From NCBI RefSeq assembly GCF_002803155.1, contig NZ_NNBP01000011.1, positions 1 through 64,000 on the forward strand: a stretch of 64,000 nt of DNA, read 5' to 3'. The position numbers and the translations under genes were made by a program. The stretch's first letter is position 1. Every line of letters begins with the position of its first letter. The notes below the pieces were generated by a model. It searched no databases. It was not told the DNA's origin and saw nothing but the letters and a program-made list of their open reading frames with translations. Origin of the DNA: Streptomyces sp. CB02959. GTDB taxonomy: Bacteria; Actinomycetota; Actinomycetes; Streptomycetales; Streptomycetaceae. Below, piece by piece: positions 17,150 to 24,342 of this stretch.

Positions 17150-18043
17150 TCAGTTCCAGATGCCGGTGACGTCGGAGGCCGCGGCGGCGTTGCCGGCGTG
17201 GCTGCTCAGACCGGCCAGGTCCTCCAGGGTGCGGAGGATGTTGTAGTGGTTGTACGTGGTGCCGCTGGAGCTGCCGGGCGTGACGTGCGCGCCGTAGAAC
17301 AGCGTCGGGATGCGGTTGCCGGACAGCCGGTTGTCCTCGTCGAAGGTGACGACCAGCATGCTGTTGTGGGTCTTGGCCCACTCCGCGTAGCCGCTGAGCT
17401 TGTTCTTGACCCAGGTGTCGCCGGTGCCCACCGAGCAGTCGTGCATGTCGTTGCAGAGGTCGGGGATGACGAAGGAGACCTTCGGGAGGGTGCTGTAGTC
17501 GGACGGGAACTGGGCCATGGTCCTGGCGGTGTCCGTCGGCACGTTGGAGAAGCCGAACCACGGGTTGTGCTTCTGCGCGTACTTCCCGCTGCTGCACGTC
17601 GTCGAACCCTGGGTCGGCAGGCCCTCGTTGTAGCTCGCCCAGGTCTGGCCGGCGGCGATCAGCTCGGAGGCGAGGTTGGGCGCGGACATCGAGCCGACCG
17701 GGACGCAACTGTCGTCGGTGCGGCCCTGGTTGGAGCCGGAGAACAGCATGTAGTAGTTCGGCTCGCTGGGGTGGGTCAGGCCGAACGACTGGGTGAGGTC
17801 GGCGCCGCCGGCCTTGAGGGAGTTCAGGTAGGGCGCGCCGGAACTGCCGACCACCTGGCTGTAGGCGTGGTTCTCCAGCATCACCACGACCACGTGGTCG
17901 GGGGCGGGGAGCCCGGCGGTCTGCGCGGTGGCGGCGGCGCCGGTGGCGGCCCACAGCCCGAGCGAGGCGGCGGCGAGGGCCGCCGCGCCGGCGAGCGCGG
18001 TGAGGGAACGCCGGGTGCGCTTGCGCGCCTTGACTGGGGTCAT
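17150..18043 (-). CDS. Secreted phosphoesterase/acid phosphatase (PF04185 type)
   Basis: The 297-residue protein begins with a signal peptide containing RKRTRRSLTALAG, compatible with Tat export, and ends its leader near AAATAQTAG. The mature part has HVVVVMLENHAYSQVVG at the start of the catalytic domain, then THPSEPNYYMLFSGS and VVTFDEDN, typical of the phosphoesterase family that includes phospholipase C and AcpA-type acid phosphatases. GGAGG is six bases before the ATG. It is probably co-transcribed with the downstream MFS and propeller genes. The 247-bp upstream gap holds GTTC/CTTC repeats only weakly like a PHO box. Confidence 0.85.
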   Translation of the reverse strand: MTPVKARKRTRRSLTALAGAAALAAASLGLWAATGAAATAQTAGLPAPDHVVVVMLENHAYSQVVGSSGAPYLNSLKAGGADLTQSFGLTHPSEPNYYMLFSGSNQGRTDDSCVPVGSMSAPNLASELIAAGQTWASYNEGLPTQGSTTCSSGKYAQKHNPWFGFSNVPTDTARTMAQFPSDYSTLPKVSFVIPDLCNDMHDCSVGTGDTWVKNKLSGYAEWAKTHNSMLVVTFDEDNRLSGNRIPTLFYGAHVTPGSSSGTTYNHYNILRTLEDLAGLSSHAGNAAAASDVTGIWN

Positions 18044-18290
18044 GACTGTCCTCCGGACAGGAGTGACGGGCGTACGGGGGAGGGAGCGCGGTAACCCTAG
18101 AAGCGGCCGGATGGACTCGGCCGCGTCCACCGGATGAAGAACAAACGAACGAATGCCCTTCACAGTCGAACGATGGTGGCGGCCAACCGGCCACGGGCAC
18201 AGGGGAATTCCGGCCACCCGGGCACGGGCCCGCCCGGACACCGGAGCGTTCCGGCGCCCGGGCGGGCCGGTGCGTGCCGCCCCGGGTGCG

Positions 18291-19247
18291 TCAGGTCGCG
18301 GTGCGCGGCGCCGCCGGGGTGTCACCCCGTACGGCGTGCAGGTACAGCAGCGCCGTGTCGAGGGTGAAGTACGAGCTGTAGGAGATGTCGGGGGTGTCCC
18401 CGCCGGTGTGGTAGCCGCCGATCACGCCGATCAGGGCGTAGCCGCCGAAGTCCCGCACCAGGAACGGCCCTCCGGAGGTGCCGCCGATGTAGCCGGCGCA
18501 GGGGATCTCCAGGAAGTCGCCCGGGGCGGCCGGGTCGGTGCTGGTGTAGCGGTGGGTGGACGAGGCGCAGTCCAGCGGCTGGGGGTAGCGGGTGTCGCTA
18601 CTGCCGGGGTAGCCGATGAGGCGGACGTCGGGGTGGTCGTACCCGGGGTAGGGGAGGAGGTCGAAGCCGCCGGTCACCTGCTGAACCCGGGCGCCGTCCT
18701 CGCGCGGGCCGACCCGGACCACCGCGTAGTCCCAGCGGGCGCCGCCGTCCGTGCCCAGGTCGTAGTAGCGCTGGTCGAGGTAGATCCGCTCGACGGGGTA
18801 GATGCCGTGCGGTTTGCGGCCGTCGTGGTACTGCGGCACGAACGACAGGTACTTCTTCGGGTCGGGGGAGCGCAGGCAGTGCCCGGCGGTGACCACGAGG
18901 TTGCGGTGCGGGCTGCGGACCACCGTTCCGCCGCAGAACCGGCCGGTGTTGGTGCCGTCGGTCCAGAAGAAGGTGCCCACCTGCGGCAGCCCCTCGAAGG
19001 GGTGGCTGGGCGGTACCGGCGCGGCGGACGGCCGCGGTGGCGACGGCTCCTGCCCCTTGACCACCACGGGTTCGGCGGCCTCCATGCGCCCCGCGGTCCA
19101 GTACGCGTCGACGGAGGAGGCCGGGCCACCGGGGGCGGCGGCGTGCGCGGGCGGTGCGGGCACCGCGAGCAGTGCCAGGACGAGCGCCAGCAGGACGGCG
19201 AGCGGCGCGGGGACGGAGCGGCCGCGGGCGGCGAGGGGTCTGCCCAT
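18291..19247 (-). CDS. Secreted trypsin-like serine peptidase
   Basis: The 318-residue precursor has a signal peptide with a long hydrophobic core and a probable cleavage after PPAHA at about residue 36. The chymotrypsin-fold triad is complete: His123 (VTAGHC), Asp173 (RWDYAVV) and Ser258 (GGTSGGPF), with Cys pairs at 105/124 and 227/250. The start at 19247 is chosen because GAAAGGAA lies seven bases upstream. A pro-region of roughly 50 residues precedes the catalytic domain. It is probably an extracellular protease. Confidence 0.88.
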   Translation of the reverse strand: MGRPLAARGRSVPAPLAVLLALVLALLAVPAPPAHAAAPGGPASSVDAYWTAGRMEAAEPVVVKGQEPSPPRPSAAPVPPSHPFEGLPQVGTFFWTDGTNTGRFCGGTVVRSPHRNLVVTAGHCLRSPDPKKYLSFVPQYHDGRKPHGIYPVERIYLDQRYYDLGTDGGARWDYAVVRVGPREDGARVQQVTGGFDLLPYPGYDHPDVRLIGYPGSSDTRYPQPLDCASSTHRYTSTDPAAPGDFLEIPCAGYIGGTSGGPFLVRDFGGYALIGVIGGYHTGGDTPDISYSSYFTLDTALLYLHAVRGDTPAAPRTAT

Positions 19248-19318
19248 GGACGGGTTCCTTTCGGGCGGAGGGTAGGCCGACATGGTCGTACGGCGGCAGG
19301 CGGCTGGCCAGAGGCGCG

Positions 19319-20482
19319 TCACCGGTTGCCGGGCGTTTCCCGTTCCGTACCGTCGAGTTCCGCCAGAATGCGCTCCCGGTCCTCGTCCAGCGCCGGGATC
19401 CGGTCCATCCGCGGCTCCCGGCCGGCGACGGTGACCGGCGGCAGCAGCGCGTCCAGCGGGCCGACCGGGGAGTCCACGGTGCGCCACCGGTCCCGGGCGG
19501 CGAGCTGCGGATGCCGTATGAACTCTCCGACGTCCCGCAGCCGTCCGTGGGCGATCCGGGCGTCGGACAGCCGCCGCTCGATCTCCTCCGCCGCCAGGTG
19601 GGCGAACCGCTCCTCGATCCGCTCCCGCAGCGCCGCCCGGTGGGTGACCCGGGCGGAGTTCCGGTCGAACCGCGGATCGGCCGCCAGCTCCGGGAGTTCC
19701 AGCACCCGCGTGCAGAACGCCGCCCACTCCCGTTCGTTCTGCACGCCGAGGAAGACCCGGGTCCCGCCCGCCGCGCGGTACGGGCCGTACGGGGCGATCG
19801 CGGCGTGCTCGGCACCGGAGCGGGGCGGGGTGGTGCCGCCGTAGCGGGTGAAGTAGGCCGGGTAGCCCATCCATTCGCCCAGCGCCTCCAGCATCGACAC
19901 CTCGAAGGCGCCGCCCCGGCCGGTGCGCTCGCGCTCGTAGAGGGCCGTCAGGATCCCGCTGTAGGCGTACATGCCGGCGGCGATGTCGGCAACCGGGATC
20001 CCGATCTTGGCCGGTTCCTGCTCCGTGCCGGTCAGCGACATCGCCCCGGCCTCGCACTGCACCAGCAGGTCGTACGCCTTCGCGTGCGCGTACGGTCCGC
20101 CGGTGCCGTAGCCGGAGATGCCGCACACCACGAGCCGCGGATGGGCCGCCTGCAGCGCCGCGGCGGTCAGGCCCAGCCGCTCGGCGGCCCCCGGTGCGAG
20201 GTTCTGCACGAACACGTCGGCCCGGGCCAGCAGCCGTCGCAGCACCGCGGCGTCCCCGGGGCTCTTCACGTCGAGGGCGATCGACTCCTTGTTGCGGTTG
20301 AGCCAGACGAAGTGGCTGGACATCCCGCGCACCGTCTCGTCGTAGCCGCGGGCGAAGTCGCCGGTCCCGGGGCGCTCCACCTTGATGACCCGGGCGCCGA
20401 GGTCGGCGAGTTGGCGGGTGGCGAAGGGCCCCGCGACCGCCTGTTCGAGCGCGACCACGGTGATGCCGTCCAGAGGGAGCAT
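19319..20482 (-). CDS. CaiB/BaiF family (class III) CoA-transferase
   Basis: The 387-residue enzyme matches family III CoA-transferases. LDGITVVALEQAVAGPFATR at the N-terminus, the predicted catalytic Asp138 in AKAYDLLVQ, and VSMLEALGEWMGYP are all present. It moves CoA between carboxylic acids. The donor and acceptor are not evident. A strong AGGAAAGG precedes the ATG at 20482. It diverges from the TPR gene, and no other acyl-CoA gene is adjacent. Confidence 0.88.
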   Translation of the reverse strand: MLPLDGITVVALEQAVAGPFATRQLADLGARVIKVERPGTGDFARGYDETVRGMSSHFVWLNRNKESIALDVKSPGDAAVLRRLLARADVFVQNLAPGAAERLGLTAAALQAAHPRLVVCGISGYGTGGPYAHAKAYDLLVQCEAGAMSLTGTEQEPAKIGIPVADIAAGMYAYSGILTALYERERTGRGGAFEVSMLEALGEWMGYPAYFTRYGGTTPPRSGAEHAAIAPYGPYRAAGGTRVFLGVQNEREWAAFCTRVLELPELAADPRFDRNSARVTHRAALRERIEERFAHLAAEEIERRLSDARIAHGRLRDVGEFIRHPQLAARDRWRTVDSPVGPLDALLPPVTVAGREPRMDRIPALDEDRERILAELDGTERETPGNR

Positions 20483-20543
20483 AAGTGGACCTTTCCTGAG
20501 GAGACGGGGCGGAGCTGGGCGAGAGGGGTACCTATCTGCCCGT

Positions 20544-20582
20544 GGATCCGGACCGACGGATCCGCGGATCCGACGGGATCCG
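20544..20582. promoter_or_regulatory. Cluster of four GGATCCG motifs in a divergent promoter
   Basis: GGATCCG occurs at 20544, 20558, 20566 and 20576. The middle two form a perfect 16-bp palindrome, CGGATCCGCGGATCCG (20557-20572). The cluster is in the 130-bp gap between the divergent CoA-transferase and TPR genes and could be an operator for either. Confidence 0.4.
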
Positions 20583-20612
20583 GCGGCACCCCACCCACCC
20601 GCAGGAGTCACC

Positions 20613-22052
20613 ATGACAGCCGACCGGCACGGGCACGTCCTCACCGACACCGGCCCAGAGGCCCGCGACCACTACGAACGGGCCCTGGACGACCTGTTGT
20701 TCTTCCGCCCGGCCGTCGAGGAGCGGGTCCGGGCGGTGCTGGCCGCCGCGCCCCGCTCGCCGATGGGCCATGCCCTCGCCGTCCATCTGGGTGTGCTGGC
20801 CACCGAGGAGCGGGCCGTCGAGGCCGCTCGCGCCACCTTCACCGCCTTCCGCGCGGGGCTCGCCTCGGACCGGCTCACCGCACGCGAGCGGCGGCATCTC
20901 GCCGCGGCGGAGGCCGGGTTGGACGGCGACTTCCGCACCGCGGCCCGGATCCTCGGCGAGATCGGCATCGCCCACCCCCGCGACGAGCTGGCCCTCTTCG
21001 CCGGCCACCACTTCGACTTCCTGACCGGCGACGCCCCGCGGCTGCGCGACCGGATCGGCGGTGCGCTCGACGCCTGGGACGAGGACGATCCGCACTACGG
21101 ACCGCTGCTCGGCATGTACGCCTTCGGACTGGAGGAGAACGGCCACTACGAACACGCCGAACAGACCGGACTGGCGGCCCTGGAGCGGCAGCCGCACGAC
21201 GTCTGGGGCATCCACGGCGTGGTGCACACCTACGAGATGCGCGGCCGGTTCACCGACGGCATCCGCTTCCTGGACGCCCGGACCGACGCCTGGGCCGGCG
21301 ACACCCTGCTCACCGGCCACAACTGGTGGCACTACGCCCTCTTCTCCCTGGAGCGCGGGGACACCGGCCGGGTCCTGGACATCTACGACTCCGCGCTGCA
21401 CGACGTGGCCGCGGACGGCGGAGCCCTGGAACTCGTCAACGCCGCCGCCCTGCTGTGGCGCCTGCACCTCGCGGGCGACGACCAGAGCACCCGCTGGGCG
21501 GCCCTCGCCGACGCCTGGGAGCAGCGCGGCGACGGCCCGCACTACGCCTTCAACGATGCCCACGCGGTGATGGCGTACGTCGGCGCGGGCCGCCTGGACC
21601 GCGCCGAACTGCTCGTCCGGGACCGCGAGCGCTGGCTGGCCGGGACTCCGGCCGGCCCGGTGCCCGCCAACCGCGCCATGACCGCCGACGTCGGCCTGCC
21701 GGTCTGCCGGGCCCTGATCGCCTACGGCCGCAAGGACTACGCCGGCGCCACCGACCTGCTCCTGCCCGTCCGGTACCGCCTGCACGAGTTCGGCGGCAGC
21801 CACGCCCAGCGCGACGCCGTCCAGCGCACCCTGGTCGAGGCCGCGCTCGCGGCCGGCCGCCACGACCTGGCCCGCACCCTGCTCAGCGAACGCAGCCGGC
21901 TCCGTCCGGTCTGCCCCTACAACTGGTCGGCCAAGGCCCGCCTGGAGGAGCGGCTGGGCGCACCGGAGCGGGCGGCGGCGGCCCGGCAACGGGCGGCGGC
22001 ACAGGCGGCCGGTGCCGGGCTTGAGGACCATCGGAACGAAAACCGGCGCTGA
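20613..22052 (+). CDS. TPR-repeat protein (TTC38-like)
   Basis: The 479-residue soluble protein consists of helical repeats and has the TTC38-like signature VWGIHGVVHTYEMRGRF followed by GHNWWHYALFSLERGD, seen in cytosolic proteins of bacteria and animals with no established activity. AGGAG precedes ATG 20613. No signal peptide or membrane segment is present. The conserved Trp/His-rich central segment suggests a binding pocket, but no biochemical role is known to me. Confidence 0.82.
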   Translation: MTADRHGHVLTDTGPEARDHYERALDDLLFFRPAVEERVRAVLAAAPRSPMGHALAVHLGVLATEERAVEAARATFTAFRAGLASDRLTARERRHLAAAEAGLDGDFRTAARILGEIGIAHPRDELALFAGHHFDFLTGDAPRLRDRIGGALDAWDEDDPHYGPLLGMYAFGLEENGHYEHAEQTGLAALERQPHDVWGIHGVVHTYEMRGRFTDGIRFLDARTDAWAGDTLLTGHNWWHYALFSLERGDTGRVLDIYDSALHDVAADGGALELVNAAALLWRLHLAGDDQSTRWAALADAWEQRGDGPHYAFNDAHAVMAYVGAGRLDRAELLVRDRERWLAGTPAGPVPANRAMTADVGLPVCRALIAYGRKDYAGATDLLLPVRYRLHEFGGSHAQRDAVQRTLVEAALAAGRHDLARTLLSERSRLRPVCPYNWSAKARLEERLGAPERAAAARQRAAAQAAGAGLEDHRNENRR

Positions 22053-22178
22053 GGATCCGACGGCCCTGGTGGGCGGCTGACGGTGTGCCGGGGGCCGGAC
22101 CCGTCCGAAGCCGTCCCACCGGCAACGCCCACCGACAACGCCCACCGGTCTCTGACGGCGGCACCCCACCCCGTCTGC

Positions 22179-23153
22179 TCACTCGTCCCGGCAGGCTGTC
22201 GGCGCCGCTCCCTGCTCCCGTGTCCCCTGGTCCTCATGGGGGATTGCGGTGGAGGACTCGCGGGTGGGGTGCTTGTCGGGTGCGGGCTGGAGCGGAGTCC
22301 GACTGCCGCCGCGTCGTCCTGTGCGTGTGGGCCGTCCCAGGACGACTCCGACCAGGACGAGTGCCAGCCCGCACAACTGCTGGACTGTCAGCACCTCTCC
22401 GGCCACTGCGGTGCCGAGCAGCACGCCGGTGACGGGGTTGAGCAGTCCGACCAGGCCCACGGTCCCCACGGGCAGGTGCCGTAGCCCGGTGAACCAGACG
22501 GCGAAGGCCAGCGCGGTGGCGACGAGGGTGACGTAGCCGAACGCGAGGAGCGCCGGCGTGGAGAGTGCGGGCGGAGGGCCCTCCACGGCTGCGGCGACCG
22601 GCAGCAGGAACAGTCCTCCGGCGGTGAGCTGCCAGGCCGTCGAGGCGAGCACGTCGGTACCGGTGTTCCACCGCTTGGTCAGGATGTATCCGAAGGACGA
22701 CACGAGCATGGCCGCGGCCGAGGCGAGGACTCCCGGCACGCTCACTTCTCCTGTTCCCGTGAGCAGCATGAGGCAGACCCCGCCGAGCCCGATCGCGGCG
22801 CCGGCCAGGTGCGCGATGCCGGGCCGCTCGGAGACGAGGACCCAGGCGATGAGCATCATCGCCAGCGGGGACACCGCCATGACGGTCGAGGCGATGCTCG
22901 TCGGCAGTAGCTGGGAGGCGGCGTAGACGAGTACGAAGAACACGCTCACGTTGAGCAGTCCGAGCACCGCGGACCGCCACCACCACACACCGCGCGGTCG
23001 CTGCCTGCACAGGCCCAGCAGGACGAGACCGGCGGGCAGCGCTCGCAGAGCCGCCCCGTAGAGGGGGCTGTCGGGCGGCAGGAATTCATGGGTGACGTAG
23101 TAGTTGGCGCCCCAGGCCGCCGGTGCGACCGCGGTCAGGGCCACCCACCGCAT
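22179..23153 (-). CDS. EamA/DMT-family transporter controlled by MarR
   Basis: The 324-residue protein has about ten transmembrane segments in two EamA halves (the second with NTGTDVLASTAWQL and GLLNPVTGVLLGTAVAGE), followed by a polar tail of about 40 residues. It probably exports a small metabolite or drug. The ATG at 23153 has GGAAG five bases upstream, inside a palindrome. A longer start at 23165 would lie within that palindrome. It diverges from marR with only 43 bases between start codons, so it is the likely regulated target. Confidence 0.85.
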   Translation of the reverse strand: MRWVALTAVAPAAWGANYYVTHEFLPPDSPLYGAALRALPAGLVLLGLCRQRPRGVWWWRSAVLGLLNVSVFFVLVYAASQLLPTSIASTVMAVSPLAMMLIAWVLVSERPGIAHLAGAAIGLGGVCLMLLTGTGEVSVPGVLASAAAMLVSSFGYILTKRWNTGTDVLASTAWQLTAGGLFLLPVAAAVEGPPPALSTPALLAFGYVTLVATALAFAVWFTGLRHLPVGTVGLVGLLNPVTGVLLGTAVAGEVLTVQQLCGLALVLVGVVLGRPTRTGRRGGSRTPLQPAPDKHPTRESSTAIPHEDQGTREQGAAPTACRDE

Positions 23154-23156
23154 ATT

Positions 23157-23193
23157 AGCTTCCATGGAAGACAATATAGCTTCCCGGGAAGCT
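23157..23193. promoter_or_regulatory. Paired palindromic MarR operators
   Basis: AGCTTCCCGGGAAGCT (23178-23193) is a perfect 16-bp palindrome. AGCTTCCATGGAAGAC (23157-23172) shares its sequence with a perfect 12-bp core. Their centres are 21 bases apart, two helical turns, which suits two dimers on one DNA face. Each GGAAGCT half nearest a gene also serves as the Shine-Dalgarno sequence of that gene. Confidence 0.75.
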
Positions 23194-23196
23194 ACC

Positions 23197-23730
23197 ATGG
23201 TGTGCATGGACGATCCGCAACCACTGGACCGCGTGGCCCGCATCCAGGCCGACTGGCGCCGCGAGCGGCCCGACCTCGACATCTCCCCGCTGGGCGTGAT
23301 CGGCCGGCTGCACCGCCTGGCCGGCCATCTCACCGAGGAACTCTGCCTCGTCTACGGGCGCTACGGACTCAGCGAGGGAGAGTTCGACGTCCTGTGCGCA
23401 CTGCGCCGCGCCGGTGAGCCCTGTGAGCGCGCGCCCGGCGAACTCGCCGCGCACACCATGGTCACCACCGGCGCGATGACGAAGCGCATCGACCGCCTGG
23501 AGCGGGCCGGACTCGTCACCCGCCGGCGTGCAGACGACGACCAGCGCGGCCGGATCGTGGCCCTCACCCAGCCCGGTCGCGAACTGATCGACCAGGCATT
23601 CGCCGACCACATGCGCAACGAACGCCGCCTGCTGAGCCGGCTGACGCCCGCCGAGAACACGGCACTTGAAGGGCTGCTCACCACCTGGCTCTCACACGTG
23701 GAGGACACGCGTCCGTCCGACAGCAAGTGA
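23197..23730 (+). CDS. MarR-family transcriptional regulator
   Basis: The 177-residue protein has a central winged helix (FDVLCALRRAGEPCERAPGELA, TTGAMTKRIDRLERAGLVTRR, then the wing ADDDQRGRIVALTQPG) flanked by dimerisation helices. ATG 23197 is spaced five bases from GGGAAG. ATG 23206 is an alternative. It very probably represses itself and the divergent DMT exporter through the two palindromes between them, with relief by a ligand that the exporter may remove. Confidence 0.9.
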   Translation: MVCMDDPQPLDRVARIQADWRRERPDLDISPLGVIGRLHRLAGHLTEELCLVYGRYGLSEGEFDVLCALRRAGEPCERAPGELAAHTMVTTGAMTKRIDRLERAGLVTRRRADDDQRGRIVALTQPGRELIDQAFADHMRNERRLLSRLTPAENTALEGLLTTWLSHVEDTRPSDSK

Positions 23731-23919
23731 CCCGACCGGCGCCGGGAGGCCGACTCCGTACGGGACGGCGCCCCGTCGTACGCCGCGTACGCGGCAGCGG
23801 CATGCGGCGTCAGCGGGTCGGCGCCGGGGGCGGCGAGGCTGCGTCCGGTCATGGGCGCGACCGGCCCCGAGACGAGAGACACTTGAGGGCTGCAACTGCT
23901 CGACGCGTTCACCGGGGTC

Positions 23920-24303
23920 GTGGACTCCTCGCACCCGCCCACGCTCGTGGTGCCCTCGCGCACCCTCGTGGCGCCGCCCACCGAGGACGGTCCTGGAATG
24001 GCCCGGGAGGTCCCTTCCGAGGACGTCGAGTTCTACGCCGAGGACGGCGAACGTGCCGTACTCATCGATGCCCGCGGGGTCGAGATCAGGCTGGTCGGAC
24101 CCAACGGCATCAGTATCGACTTCCCCTGGGACGATATCGCGAGCATCAGCCACACCCTCAGGGAGGCCGGCCTGCAGTGCACGCTGTTCATCGAGTTCAC
24201 CGACGACGTTCCGTACGACTGCGCGCTGACCGCACCCGACGACGTGACGTACGGCAGATGGGCGCGGCACCTGCCGGACGTCCTGGATCACTACTGCGAG
24301 TAG
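23920..24303 (+). CDS. Conserved-looking hypothetical protein
   Basis: This 127-residue frame has coding-type composition. The C-terminal 90 residues (VEFYAEDGERAVLIDARGVEIR, then GISIDFPWDDIASISHTLR) look like a small beta-rich domain that may bind a membrane or peptide, loosely reminiscent of PH-like folds. ATG at 23998 is an alternative start that would give a 101-residue protein. I see no signal peptide and do not recognise a family. The 190 bases upstream hold nothing identifiable. Confidence 0.55.
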   Translation: MDSSHPPTLVVPSRTLVAPPTEDGPGMAREVPSEDVEFYAEDGERAVLIDARGVEIRLVGPNGISIDFPWDDIASISHTLREAGLQCTLFIEFTDDVPYDCALTAPDDVTYGRWARHLPDVLDHYCE

Positions 24304-24320
24304 GAGCATGCCTCGCCGGC

Positions 24321-24342
24321 GACCCGCTGCGCCGCGCGGGTC
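24321..24342. terminator. Short hairpin between convergent genes
   Basis: GACCCGC (24321-24327) pairs with GCGGGTC (24336-24342) across an eight-base loop, between the stops of the plus-strand hypothetical gene and the minus-strand phosphatase. Confidence 0.45.

Noticed and set aside
18044..18290. PHO box upstream of the secreted phosphoesterase
   Set aside because: Reverse-strand GTTCGTT and CTTCATC units match the consensus only partly, so I do not call a site.
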